Source: Clostridia bacterium | Lineage (GTDB): Bacteria > Bacillota > Clostridia > Christensenellales > CAG-138 | DNA length: 64,000 bases | Assembly: GCA_030526425.1 (NCBI GenBank) | Contig: JAUNCT010000002.1 | Span: 80,626-144,625, forward strand | Reading direction: 5' to 3' | Shown: in pieces, positions 33,326 through 41,983 of the stretch | How positions within the stretch are numbered: the stretch's first letter is position 1 | Layout of the letters: each line of letters begins with the position of its first letter | Position numbers and translations under genes: made by a program | Notes under the pieces: model-generated | The model's input: the letters and a program-made list of their open reading frames with translations, nothing else | Told to the model about the DNA's origin: nothing | Database searches by the model: none

Positions 33326-34792
33326 ATGAAAAAACGTGCGATCGCCGCGGCACTCGCTGCCGTAATGGCGTTGTCCGCCCTGACCGGCTGCGGCGCGAAA
33401 AAGGAAGAAAAGTCCGCCGGCGTCAAGCTCGACCCGAGCAACCCCGTTTCCCTGACCGTCTGGCACTACTACAACGGTGCGCAGCAGGCGGCCTTCGATG
33501 AGCTCGTCGCGGAGTTCAACGCCACCGTCGGCACCGAAAAGGGCATCTACGTCGAGGGCTACAGCCAGGGTTCCGTGACCGACCTCGAGAAGGCGGTCTC
33601 CGATTCCGTTGCCGAAAAGGTCGGTGCGCAGCCCATGCCCGATATCTTCTCCACCTATGCGGATACCGCCTACTCCGTCCAGCAGCAGGGCAAGCTCGCG
33701 GATCTCAGCACCTACTTCACCGCGGAAGAGCTCGGCGAGTACATCCCCGGATACATCGACGAAGGCTACTTCGGCAACGACGGCAAGCTGTACCTCTTCC
33801 CCGTGGCGAAGTCCACCGAGATCATGATGGTCAACGCGACCGACTGGCAGCCCTTCGCGGAAGCGACCGGCTCGACCAAGGAAGAGCTCGCCACCATCGA
33901 AGGCGTGGTCGCCGTCGCCGAGCGCTACTATGCATGGACCGACGCGCAGACCCCCGATGTCCCCGATGACGGCAAGGCGTTCTACGGCCGCGACTCCATG
34001 TCGAACTACTTCATCATCGGCATGAAGCAGATGGGCACCGAGATCTTCGACGCGGTGAACGGCAAGGTCACCCTCCGCCCCGAAAAGGACAAGATCCGCC
34101 GCCTGTGGGACAACTACTACGTACCCTATGTCAAGGGCTGGTTCGGCAGCTTCCTCAAGTTCCGTTCCGATGACGTGAAGACCGGCGACATCCTCGCCTA
34201 CACCGGCTCCACCTCGAGCTCGATGTACTTCCCCGATCAGGTCATCCGCGAGGAGAGCAAGCCCATCGACTACATGATCCTGCCGGCACCCATCATGGCG
34301 AACGGCGAGCAGTGGAACGTGCAGCAGGGCGCGGGCATGGCGGTGACGAAGTCCGACGCCGCGCATGAGTTCGCCGCCTGCGAATTCCTCAAGTGGTTCA
34401 CCGCGAAGGAAAACAACCTCCGCTTCGTCTGCGAATCCGCCTACTCCCCCGTCCGCAAGGACGCGAACACCCAGGCAGCCCTCGATGAGATCATCAAAGC
34501 GAAGGGTCTGACCATCAACCCGAAGGCTTACGACTGCCTCGTCGCCGTCATGAACAACGCCGACAGCACGCGCTTCTACACGACCAAGTGCTTCGAAAAC
34601 GGCTACGCGACGCGCAAGGTCCTCGACTACAACCTTTCCGACCGCGCGAAGGCCGACAAGGAAGCGATCGACGCGCTCGTCGCAGCGGGCACCCCGCGTG
34701 ACGAGGCCACCGCGCCCTACGTCACCGACGATGCCTTCGAGGCATGGTACACCGATTTCTGCGCCGCTCTGGAGAACGCGGCCAACCGCTGA
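33326..34792 (+). CDS. Lipoprotein extracellular solute-binding protein (family 1), probable sensor partner
   Basis: 488-residue SBP_bac_1-type protein. Residues 1-21 are a lipoprotein signal with lipobox LTGC (MKKRAIAAALAAVMALSALTG|C), unlike the other binding proteins in this window. Family features are VSLTVWHYYNGAQQAAFDELVAEFN near residue 38, DIFSTYADTAYSVQQQGKLADLS near 105 and the C-terminal lobe with AACEFLKWFTAKENNLRFV. No permease or ATPase is adjacent; the gene is followed 58 bases later by a membrane hybrid kinase whose outer domain could touch it. The ligand is unknown; family 1 usually binds sugars. Start chosen at AAAGGAG-spaced ATG 33326. Confidence 0.85.
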   Translation: MKKRAIAAALAAVMALSALTGCGAKKEEKSAGVKLDPSNPVSLTVWHYYNGAQQAAFDELVAEFNATVGTEKGIYVEGYSQGSVTDLEKAVSDSVAEKVGAQPMPDIFSTYADTAYSVQQQGKLADLSTYFTAEELGEYIPGYIDEGYFGNDGKLYLFPVAKSTEIMMVNATDWQPFAEATGSTKEELATIEGVVAVAERYYAWTDAQTPDVPDDGKAFYGRDSMSNYFIIGMKQMGTEIFDAVNGKVTLRPEKDKIRRLWDNYYVPYVKGWFGSFLKFRSDDVKTGDILAYTGSTSSSMYFPDQVIREESKPIDYMILPAPIMANGEQWNVQQGAGMAVTKSDAAHEFAACEFLKWFTAKENNLRFVCESAYSPVRKDANTQAALDEIIKAKGLTINPKAYDCLVAVMNNADSTRFYTTKCFENGYATRKVLDYNLSDRAKADKEAIDALVAAGTPRDEATAPYVTDDAFEAWYTDFCAALENAANR

Positions 34793-34850
34793 CACCCCGC
34801 TTGCGGTGTCCGGTCCTTTGGAACGATTCTGACCGAACAGGAGGAAACGC

Positions 34851-37800
34851 ATGAACCGCCGAAAAAGAAAACTGACTTGGCTGCTGCTCATCCCGTTGCT
34901 GCTCGTCGTGCTGTTGCAGGGCTTTTTGCCCTTCTCCACGCTGCTCGCGGGCGGCACGAAGCAGACGCTCGAGCGCAACGCGGTCGAGATCGACAGCCAT
35001 CTGGTGGAAAACCGGAAAACGGTTCTGGAAAACTCCATGCTCGATCAGTGGAGCGCCGTACGCAACGAGTCCGCCTACCTTGAGACCATGCTCCACACGG
35101 TGCTTCTCGGCAATAACGCCTCGATGTCCGACTTTCTCGGAGATCCGGCGCTGCAGCGCGAGTATTCCTCAAAGGTCTTCACGGCGCTGTTGAATTACCT
35201 CCGGCAGGACCGTTCCTGCGGTCTGTTCCTGATCCTCGCGAACGATCTCGACCCGTCGGTCCCGCAGAATTACGAAGGCTTCTTCGTCCGCGATTCCGAC
35301 CCCGCCACCAAAACGGAAACGAACTCCGACCTGCTGCTCGAACGCGGTGAAAAATCGCTCTCGCGGCAGAGCGGCATCGCTTTGGACAGCGCGTGGGATT
35401 CCTGCTTCCGTTTCGAAGGCCGCGGGAACCGCGCATCGGACGAGTTCTTCTACACCCCGTACTTCGCCGCGCTGGATCACAGCGAGGCGGATCCGGAAAG
35501 TCTCGGTTACTGGGCGCCGCCCTTCATTTTGGAGGACCACCGTCTGGATAACCACAAGATGATCACCTACTCCGTTCCGCTCATTTCGAACGGCGTCGTC
35601 TACGGGATCCTCGGCACCGAGGTCTCCGTCAAATACATCCAAAACAGCTTCCTTCCGGTGCGCGACCTCGACCGCAACCAGAACGCTGGCTACGCCATCG
35701 CCATCGCCGACGGCAACGGTACCTACCGGGCGCTCACGGGCAAAGGCGCGCTGTACGACGCCGTCAACCGCAGCGGCGAGACCTTCACCTTCGAGGGCAC
35801 CGAGTACAAGGGGCTTTCCCGCGTGCGCGATACCGTCATCGGCAAGCAGTCGATCTACGCCGTCGAGTCCGGTCTCAAGCTGTACGACGGCAAGGTCCCC
35901 TACCCCGATACGGACTGGGTCCTGTGCGGCTTCGTCACCGAAGAATCCGTCTACGGGCTCGGCAATTCGCTGTACGCGCGCATCCTCACCACCATCGTGC
36001 TCTGCGCCGTCGCGGGGATGATCCTCATGTTCTTCGTGGTGCGCCGCATCTCCGCGCCGGTCTACCGGCTGATGGATTCCGTCCGCGGCGGTCTCACGGG
36101 TCTTGAAAGCTTCCGCAAGTCGAACATCGCCGAGATCGACGAGCTGCACCACGTCGTCGAAAACCTGACCCGCAGCGAGATCTCCACCGAAAAGCAGCTG
36201 CTCGAAGAAAAGGAGCGCTACCGCATCGCGGTGGAAAGCTCGAACGACGTGTTCTTCACTTACCGCGCCCGGGAAAACACCATCGAGATCGTGAACAGCG
36301 GAGGCAGGGACGGTATTTATCCCGCCGCCGAGGCCTGGGAAGAGAACATCCTGCCCATCGTCTCCCCCGTCGACCGCGAACTGCTGTTCGACCTGCTGAC
36401 CGGGCGTTCCGACGCGCTCACGATGCAGATCCACCTCAACACCGCCGATACGCCCGACGGGCGCTGGGTGGAGGTGAGCGCCAATTCCGTTACGGACAGC
36501 GAGACCGAAGAGCGCACCGTGGTCGGCTTCGTCCGCGACATCAACGACCTGAAGCTGCGCGAGCTCGAGCGGGAGAACCGCCAGAAGCTCGACCCCGTCA
36601 CGGGCTACTACCGCCTCCGCCACGGCGAAGCGGTGCTCGCGGCGGCGCGCCGCAAACAGCCCGCCGGCACCCTGATGCTGATGGACATCCGTGCCTTCGG
36701 GCGCATCGTCCGCAACTGCGGTCTGACCTTCGGCGATGTGATCCTGAACGAGCTGGCGGATATGACCGCCGCGCATTGCCGCGCATTGGCGGGCGACGGG
36801 TTCGTACCCGTCCGCGCCGGTTCGGATGAACTGCTGCTGTGGCTTCCCGGCACGGAAACGGAAGCCTGCGAACGCATGCTCGGCTCCCTCCGCGAGGACT
36901 TTGCCCGCCTGATCCGCGCCGATGCGATGGAACTCGGCTTCCGCGCGGGTCTCGTTGCCGCCGGGAACGAACCGACGGACGCGCTGATCCGCCGCGTCCG
37001 CACCGCCCTCGATGAGGCGGTGCGCACCGGTACCGATACCCTCGTTTGGACGGGCAGTGCGAAAGCCGCAACGGGCAGAGCGTTCAGCGAGATCGTCTCC
37101 GAAAGCGATATCGGCAACATGAGCCTCGCGTCGATGGTGCTGAACCTGTTCGACCGCAGCGTCTCCGTTGCGGCGGCGCTCGACCTCACCGCGGCACGGC
37201 TCGCACGGCGTTTCGGGCTCACCGACCTCATCCTCACGGTGTTCAATGCCGAATACATGACGGGCTCGGTGGAATACCGCCGCATCCCGTCCGCAAACGA
37301 AACCGAACCCACGGTCTTCCACTGCACGGAGACGGAGTATCAAAAGATGAACCGCACCGTGCAGCTGCGCCTGCTGCAGCCCGTTTCCGAAGCGCCCGAT
37401 GCGGACGCCGTCCTCGGCGCGGGTCACACGGAGACCGGCATCGTCTTCCCGATGTCCGACAACGGCAGCTATTCCGGCAGCATCTTCTTCCTCGGTGCCG
37501 ACGCCGCGCTCCTTTCCGACAAGAGCGTCTGCGACCTCCTTTGGGAAATCGGCACCATCATCCAGAACCGCGTCAATCAGGAGCATCACGACCGCTCCGC
37601 GCAGGCGAAGTCCGACTTCCTCGCACGTATGTCGCATGAGATCCGCACCCCGATGAACGGCATCATCGGCATGACGGAGATCGCCCTCCGCGAGAACCAG
37701 ACCGAACAGGTGCGCATCGACTGCCTGAAAAAGGTCCGCAGCTCATCCGATTACCTGCTGAACCTGCTCAACGACATCCTCGACATGTCGAAGATCGAAA

Positions 37801-38723
37801 GCGGCAAGATGACCCTCGTAAAGGACGGCTTCGACCTCGGCAACCTGCTCGAAGACCTGTATCCCGTTCTGAACGGACAGTTCGCCAAAAAGCAACAGCA
37901 CTTCCGCACGGATATCCGCCTCACGCACCATTGGTTCACGGGCGACGCGCTGCGCATCAGTCAGGTGCTCATCAATCTGCTCGGCAACGCCGCGAAGTAT
38001 TCCGGCGCCGAAACGGAGATCCTGCTCACGGTCACGGAAACGCCCGTCGACGCGGGCACCTCGCGGGTGTACTTTGCCGTCACCGATCACGGTTCCGGCA
38101 TTTCGGAAAGCGACCGTCAGCGCGTATTCGGCGTGTTCGAACAGCTCGGCAACGCTTCCGCGCACCGTCAGGGCAGCGGTCTCGGTCTTGCCATCTGCAA
38201 CCGTCTCATCCGCATGATGGACAGTGAGATCGAGCTCGACAGCGTTCTCGGCGAAGGCAGCACCTTCTCCTTCACGCTTGAGCTCCCGCTGGCGGAAGCC
38301 CCGGTCACGGAGACCGAAGCCGCGGAAGCGACCGCGGACCTCTCCGGCGTCCGTGTCCTCGTCGCCGAGGACAACGCGCTCAACATGGAGATCATCACCA
38401 CCTTCCTCGAAGAGCTCGGCTGCGTCGTCGACGGCGCCTTCAACGGCAAGGAAGCGGTGGAGCGCTTCGGCGCCGCCCCCGCGGGGACTTACCGCATGAT
38501 CTTCATGGACGTGATGATGCCCGAGATGGACGGCTTCGAGGCCACGCGGCGCATCCGCACCCTCGGCACCCCGGACAGCGCGACGGTCCCCATCATCGCC
38601 TGCACGGCGAACGCCTTCGACGAAGACATCAAGCGTTCCCTCGCGTGCGGCATGAACGCCCACCTGTCCAAACCCATCGAGCCCGCAAAGCTCACCGCCC
38701 TCGTGCGGAAATATGCGGGCTGA
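34851..38723 (+). CDS. Membrane hybrid sensor histidine kinase (Cache-PAS-degenerate GGDEF-GAF-like-HisKA-HATPase-REC)
   Basis: 1290 residues. TM1 at ~8-28, an outward region ~30-375 resembling dCache, TM2 ~377-398 (LTTIVLCAVAGMILMFFVV), a PAS-like region ~450-575, then a GGDEF-fold domain ~580-730 whose active motif reads GSDEL near 657, so cyclase activity is doubtful. A GAF-like segment precedes HisKA with phospho-His in FLARMSHEIRTPMNGIIGM near 927, HATPase with NLLGNAAKYS near 1041 and GSGLGLAI, and a C-terminal receiver VLVAEDNALNME with phospho-Asp in FMDVMMPEMDG near 1217. No output regulator follows, so the phosphoryl target is elsewhere. AGGAGGAAACGC before ATG. Confidence 0.9.
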   Translation: MNRRKRKLTWLLLIPLLLVVLLQGFLPFSTLLAGGTKQTLERNAVEIDSHLVENRKTVLENSMLDQWSAVRNESAYLETMLHTVLLGNNASMSDFLGDPALQREYSSKVFTALLNYLRQDRSCGLFLILANDLDPSVPQNYEGFFVRDSDPATKTETNSDLLLERGEKSLSRQSGIALDSAWDSCFRFEGRGNRASDEFFYTPYFAALDHSEADPESLGYWAPPFILEDHRLDNHKMITYSVPLISNGVVYGILGTEVSVKYIQNSFLPVRDLDRNQNAGYAIAIADGNGTYRALTGKGALYDAVNRSGETFTFEGTEYKGLSRVRDTVIGKQSIYAVESGLKLYDGKVPYPDTDWVLCGFVTEESVYGLGNSLYARILTTIVLCAVAGMILMFFVVRRISAPVYRLMDSVRGGLTGLESFRKSNIAEIDELHHVVENLTRSEISTEKQLLEEKERYRIAVESSNDVFFTYRARENTIEIVNSGGRDGIYPAAEAWEENILPIVSPVDRELLFDLLTGRSDALTMQIHLNTADTPDGRWVEVSANSVTDSETEERTVVGFVRDINDLKLRELERENRQKLDPVTGYYRLRHGEAVLAAARRKQPAGTLMLMDIRAFGRIVRNCGLTFGDVILNELADMTAAHCRALAGDGFVPVRAGSDELLLWLPGTETEACERMLGSLREDFARLIRADAMELGFRAGLVAAGNEPTDALIRRVRTALDEAVRTGTDTLVWTGSAKAATGRAFSEIVSESDIGNMSLASMVLNLFDRSVSVAAALDLTAARLARRFGLTDLILTVFNAEYMTGSVEYRRIPSANETEPTVFHCTETEYQKMNRTVQLRLLQPVSEAPDADAVLGAGHTETGIVFPMSDNGSYSGSIFFLGADAALLSDKSVCDLLWEIGTIIQNRVNQEHHDRSAQAKSDFLARMSHEIRTPMNGIIGMTEIALRENQTEQVRIDCLKKVRSSSDYLLNLLNDILDMSKIESGKMTLVKDGFDLGNLLEDLYPVLNGQFAKKQQHFRTDIRLTHHWFTGDALRISQVLINLLGNAAKYSGAETEILLTVTETPVDAGTSRVYFAVTDHGSGISESDRQRVFGVFEQLGNASAHRQGSGLGLAICNRLIRMMDSEIELDSVLGEGSTFSFTLELPLAEAPVTETEAAEATADLSGVRVLVAEDNALNMEIITTFLEELGCVVDGAFNGKEAVERFGAAPAGTYRMIFMDVMMPEMDGFEATRRIRTLGTPDSATVPIIACTANAFDEDIKRSLACGMNAHLSKPIEPAKLTALVRKYAG

Positions 38724-38746
38724 CGCCCCAACGTGCAAACGGCACA

Positions 38747-38779
38747 ACGCCGGGTCTCGGGATGAGACCCGGCGTTTTC
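38747..38779 (+). terminator. Terminator of the sensor operon
   Basis: ACGCCGGGTCTC (38747-38758), five-base loop, GAGACCCGGCGT (38764-38775), then TTTCTTTT. Confidence 0.85.
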
Positions 38780-38795
38780 TTTTCCGGCAGTATAC

Positions 38796-38828
38796 AAAAA
38801 ACCGTTTCCCGAATCGGAAACGGTTTTT
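38796..38828. terminator. Terminator of mgtE (probably bidirectional)
   Basis: AAAAAACCGTTTCC (38796-38809) pairs with GGAAACGGTTTTT (38816-38828); the A/T ends of the stem supply a U-tract in either direction. It lies 13 bases beyond the mgtE stop. Confidence 0.75.
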
Positions 38829-38841
38829 GTTTTTCTTTGTG

Positions 38842-40215
38842 TTACAACCCGAGCACGCCCTTCGCCAGCCCGAAGTAAACGAGCAGCGACAGCGCGTCGA
38901 CGATGGTGGTGATGAACGGGCTCGACATGACCGCGGGGTCGAAGCCGAGCTTGTGCGCGAGCATCGGGAGCGAGCAGCCGATGACCTTCGCGAACAGCAC
39001 CGTCACGAACAGGGCGAGGCACACGACCAGCGCGACCAGCATCGTGACCGAATCGTTGCGCAGCAGCAGGTGGTCGACCAGCATGATCTTGCCGAAGCAG
39101 GCGACCGCAAGCGTCGCGCCGCAGAGCAGCGCCGTGCGGATCTCTTTCCACACGACCTGTGCGATGTCCTTGAATTCGACTTCGCCGAGGGACAGCGAAC
39201 GGATGATCGTGACCGCCGCCTGCGAGCCGGAGTTACCGCCCGTATCCATCAGCATCGGGATGAACGCCGTCAGCACGACCATGCCCGCCAAAGCGTTTTC
39301 GAAGCCCGAAATGATCATCCCCGTGAACGTCGCGCTGATCATCAGCAGCATCAGCCACGGGATACGCTGTTTGTACACGTCGAGCACGCCGGAACGGAGG
39401 TACTCCTTTTCGGACGGCAACATAGCGGCCATCCTTTCGATATCCTCCGTGGTCTCCTCTTCGATAACGTCCATCGCGTCGTCGAACGTGATGATGCCGA
39501 CCATGCGGTCGTCCGTATCGGTCACGGGCAGCGCGAGGAAGTTGTACTTCGAAAGCAGCTGGGCGATCTCTTCTCTGTCGTCGAACGTGTGCACGGCGAT
39601 GACGTTCTCATCCATGACGGAACTGACAAGGTCATCGTCGTTGGCGAGCAGCAGGTCCTTCAGCGTCACGACGCCGAGGAGCTTTCTGTCCTCCGTCACG
39701 TAGCAGGTGTAGATCGTTTCGCGGTCGGTCGCGAGGCGGCGGATGCGGACGAACGCCTCTTCCACCGTCATCTTCGGGCGGAGCGAAATGTACTCCGTCG
39801 TCATGATCGAGCCCGCGGAATTCTCCGGGTATTTCAGGATCTCATTGATCTCCTTGCGCATCTGCGGGTCCGCCTGCGCGAGGATGCGCTTGACGACGTT
39901 CGCCGGCATCTCTTCGACGATATCCGCCGCGTCGTCAACGAACAGCTCGTCGAGGATCTGTCTCAGCTCGCTGTCCGAAAAGCCTTTGATCAGCAACTCC
40001 TGGATCTCGGGATCCATCTCGACGAAGGTCTCCGCCGCGAGTTCCTTCGGCAAAAGCCGGAACAGGAGCGTGATCTTCTCCTCGTTGATCTCCTCGAGAA
40101 CGGCGGCGATGTCCGCCCCGTTCATCGTGACCAGGATGTCCTTTAAGGTACTGTATTTTTTGTTGTCGAGCAACGCCTTGAGCGTTGCCTCCATGGTTAC
40201 ACTGTGTTCCGCCAT
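38842..40215 (-). CDS. mgtE: Magnesium transporter MgtE
   Basis: 457-residue Mg2+ channel/transporter. The cytoplasmic N-domain (residues ~1-130, helical repeats such as LLFRLLPKELAAETFVEMD) is followed by two CBS domains (~140-255; SAGSIMTTEYISL, GVVTLKDLLLAN, GIITFDDAMDVIEEE) that sense Mg2+, then five membrane helices with the pore motif PMLMDTGGNSGSQA near 320. Length matches the family. GGGAGGAGGAGATACC precedes the ATG. It has a ~240-base leader containing a small ORF and a dyad. Confidence 0.95.
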   Translation of the reverse strand: MAEHSVTMEATLKALLDNKKYSTLKDILVTMNGADIAAVLEEINEEKITLLFRLLPKELAAETFVEMDPEIQELLIKGFSDSELRQILDELFVDDAADIVEEMPANVVKRILAQADPQMRKEINEILKYPENSAGSIMTTEYISLRPKMTVEEAFVRIRRLATDRETIYTCYVTEDRKLLGVVTLKDLLLANDDDLVSSVMDENVIAVHTFDDREEIAQLLSKYNFLALPVTDTDDRMVGIITFDDAMDVIEEETTEDIERMAAMLPSEKEYLRSGVLDVYKQRIPWLMLLMISATFTGMIISGFENALAGMVVLTAFIPMLMDTGGNSGSQAAVTIIRSLSLGEVEFKDIAQVVWKEIRTALLCGATLAVACFGKIMLVDHLLLRNDSVTMLVALVVCLALFVTVLFAKVIGCSLPMLAHKLGFDPAVMSSPFITTIVDALSLLVYFGLAKGVLGL

Positions 40216-40281
40216 CGGTATCTCCTCCTCCCGTTATGCACTGAGGTCCTGAGGTACCGGCAACGGCGGCACGAAACGGTT

Positions 40282-40389
40282 TTACGGTCGCGGATCTTCC
40301 CGGAAACCCATGGTCATCGGCTCATGCCGCAAGGGAACTTCCGCACCGTTGCTTCGCCCCGCCGCGCCGCTACTACTGCCTGCGTCCAT
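40282..40389 (-). CDS. Candidate 35-residue leader peptide upstream of mgtE
   Basis: ATG 40389 preceded by a strong AAGGAGGAAACGTC; reads MDAGSSSGAAGRSNGAEVPL..., ends FREDPRP-stop. It sits inside the mgtE leader, 66 bases before mgtE. The acidic/proline EDP stretch recalls the ribosome-destabilising start of Salmonella MgtL, and Arg-Pro-stop recalls the stalling end of TnaC. No M-box consensus was found in this leader. Function as a Mg2+- or proline-responsive leader is inference; it could also be chance, though the ribosome site is unusually good. Confidence 0.5.
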   Translation of the reverse strand: MDAGSSSGAAGRSNGAEVPLRHEPMTMGFREDPRP

Positions 40390-40434
40390 GACGTTTCCTC
40401 CTTCTTTCCGTGATCGATGAATTTGAATGAAAAC

Positions 40435-40456
40435 AGGGTGGACATATGTCCACCCT
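40435..40456. promoter_or_regulatory. 22-base perfect palindrome at the mgtE transcription start
   Basis: Perfect dyad, half-site AGGGTGGACAT, centred just downstream of the mgtE -10. It could be an operator at the start site or a 5' hairpin; on the minus strand it is followed by GTTTTC, so early termination is also possible. Confidence 0.7.
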
Positions 40457-40459
40457 ATT

Positions 40460-40489
40460 AGCATAAACTGCCCGCAAGGGGCTTGTCAA
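40460..40489 (-). promoter_or_regulatory. Promoter of mgtE
   Basis: Minus strand TTGACA (40489-40484), 18-base spacer, TATGCT (40465-40460), about 245 bases upstream of the mgtE start codon. Confidence 0.75.
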
Positions 40490-40577
40490 GGCAAGGGAAA
40501 CGCTTCTTTTTCCACCCGCCCCGGGGCGGCTTCCCCGCCCGGGGAAAAGCCCGCCGTTCCGGGTTCCCGGGCACCGG

Positions 40578-41852
40578 TCAATCCACGCTCCAGCTCCCGT
40601 TTTCCTTCACGATGCGCGTTTCGTAAAAGCGCTTCAGCACCGCGGTCATCAGCGCGACATCGCGCGCCCCCGCCGTTTCCATGGCGGAGTGCATCGCCAG
40701 CTGCGCCAGCCCGATATCCGCCATATCCACCGAGACCTGCGCCGACAGGATGTTGCCGAGCGTCGAGCCGCCGGCGATGTCCGCGCGGTTCACGTATTTC
40801 TGCACGGGCACGCCTGCCTTTTCGGCGATGAGCGAAAACAGCGCCGCGGAAACCGCGTCCGTCGTGTAGCGTTGCGCGGCGTTGAACTTGAGCACGGGGC
40901 CGCCGTTCGGCTTCGGTGCGTGCCGCTTGTCCGCGTATTCCGGGTGGTTCGGGTGCACGGCGTGCGCGTTGTCGCACGAGAGCAGCAGCGAGGAATCCAG
41001 CAGCGCGTGGTAGCGCTGTTCCATGCCGAGCGCGTGCAGCGCCCGCAGCAGCACGTCCTTCAAAAAGGTCGAACCCGCGCCCTGCTTGGTGGCACTGCCG
41101 ACCTCCTCGTTGTCGAACAGGCAAAGCACCTGCATCGAAGGGCAACGCTCCGCACCGAGGAACGCCTCGAAACAGGAGAACGCGCACTCGAGGTCGTCGA
41201 GCCGCGGCGCGGTGATGTAATCGCCCCATTCCCTTCCGCGGGTGGGTTCGTATACGATGAGGTCCGTCGCGAGCACGTTCTGCTCGGGCACCCCCGCGAG
41301 CCGCGCGACGAACGCCGCGTAGGACTCCCCGCCGGCGGAGAACACCGGCACCATATCGACCGCCGCATCGAAGGACGCGCCCTCGTTCGCCTTGCGGTTC
41401 ATGTGGATCGCCACGTTCGGAATGACCGCAACGGGTTCCCCGGAATCGACGAGCACCGAACGGATGCCCTCCTGCGTGCGCACGAGCACGCGCCCCGCCA
41501 CCGCGAGCGGGCGGTCCATCCAGGTCGAGCACAGCATCCCGCCGTACTTTTCGGCGGAAAGCCGCACGTAAGCGCCGCCGCCGAGCTCCGCATCCTCCCG
41601 CAGCTTGAACGCCGGGCTGTCGAGGTGCGCCGCCGTCAGCGTCATGCCGGCGAAATCCCCCTCGGGCACGCGGAACGCGATCAGGCTCGAGCCGTTCCGC
41701 ATCGTGTAGTAGCCCTTGCCGGGCTTGACATCCCAAGCGCCTCCCTCGGTCAGCGCCGTAAAGCCCGATGCCTGCAGCAGCCGCGCGGTGTGCGCCGCCG
41801 CATGGTACGCGGTGGGACTGCTTTCGATATAATCAAACAGTTTTTCGTTCAT
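40578..41852 (-). CDS. M18-family aminopeptidase (aspartyl aminopeptidase type)
   Basis: 424-residue zinc aminopeptidase removing N-terminal acidic or neutral residues from peptides. Family landmarks are FDYIESSPTAYHAAAH at the N-terminus, LTAAHLDSPAFKL near residue 76 (first metal His/Asp), GGMLCSTWMDRPLAVAGRV near 105, LCLFDNEEVGSATKQGAGS near 245 (catalytic Glu) and the C-terminal VDMADIGLAQLAMHSAMETAG. ATG 41852 follows GGAGAAAGAA; the longer reading from 41912 has no better site. Likely processes peptides from the neighbouring importer. Confidence 0.92.
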   Translation of the reverse strand: MNEKLFDYIESSPTAYHAAAHTARLLQASGFTALTEGGAWDVKPGKGYYTMRNGSSLIAFRVPEGDFAGMTLTAAHLDSPAFKLREDAELGGGAYVRLSAEKYGGMLCSTWMDRPLAVAGRVLVRTQEGIRSVLVDSGEPVAVIPNVAIHMNRKANEGASFDAAVDMVPVFSAGGESYAAFVARLAGVPEQNVLATDLIVYEPTRGREWGDYITAPRLDDLECAFSCFEAFLGAERCPSMQVLCLFDNEEVGSATKQGAGSTFLKDVLLRALHALGMEQRYHALLDSSLLLSCDNAHAVHPNHPEYADKRHAPKPNGGPVLKFNAAQRYTTDAVSAALFSLIAEKAGVPVQKYVNRADIAGGSTLGNILSAQVSVDMADIGLAQLAMHSAMETAGARDVALMTAVLKRFYETRIVKENGSWSVD

Positions 41853-41943
41853 TTCTTTCTCCGTTCCGGAGGACAGACAGGTCCCCTCCGAAATCCAGTA
41901 TGAACGGAACACGCGGCCGTTGTCAAGGCGCGCTCCGCAAACG

Positions 41944-41973
41944 AAAAAAGGACCCGCGTTCCCACAGGTCCTT
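41944..41973 (-). terminator. Terminator of the dppBCDF-epimerase operon
   Basis: Minus-strand AAGGACC ... GGTCCTT stem (41973-41967 with 41954-41948) followed by TTTTCG, ten bases after the epimerase stop. Confidence 0.75.
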
Positions 41974-41983
41974 CCGTATGCTC

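Noticed and set aside
35169..37637. Minus-strand open frame of 822 codons opposite the hybrid kinase
   Set aside because: Shadow of the kinase gene, whose domains are intact in the plus direction.
40216..40460. M-box (ykoK) magnesium riboswitch before mgtE
   Set aside because: I looked for the conserved M-box blocks and did not find them; the region is better described by a small ORF and a palindrome. A covariance-model scan would settle it.
40480..40577. Terminator of the M18 aminopeptidase in the GC-rich inverted repeats near 40517-40555
   Set aside because: The repeats (CCCCGGG-type) fold well but no U-tract follows on the minus strand, so I do not call it.
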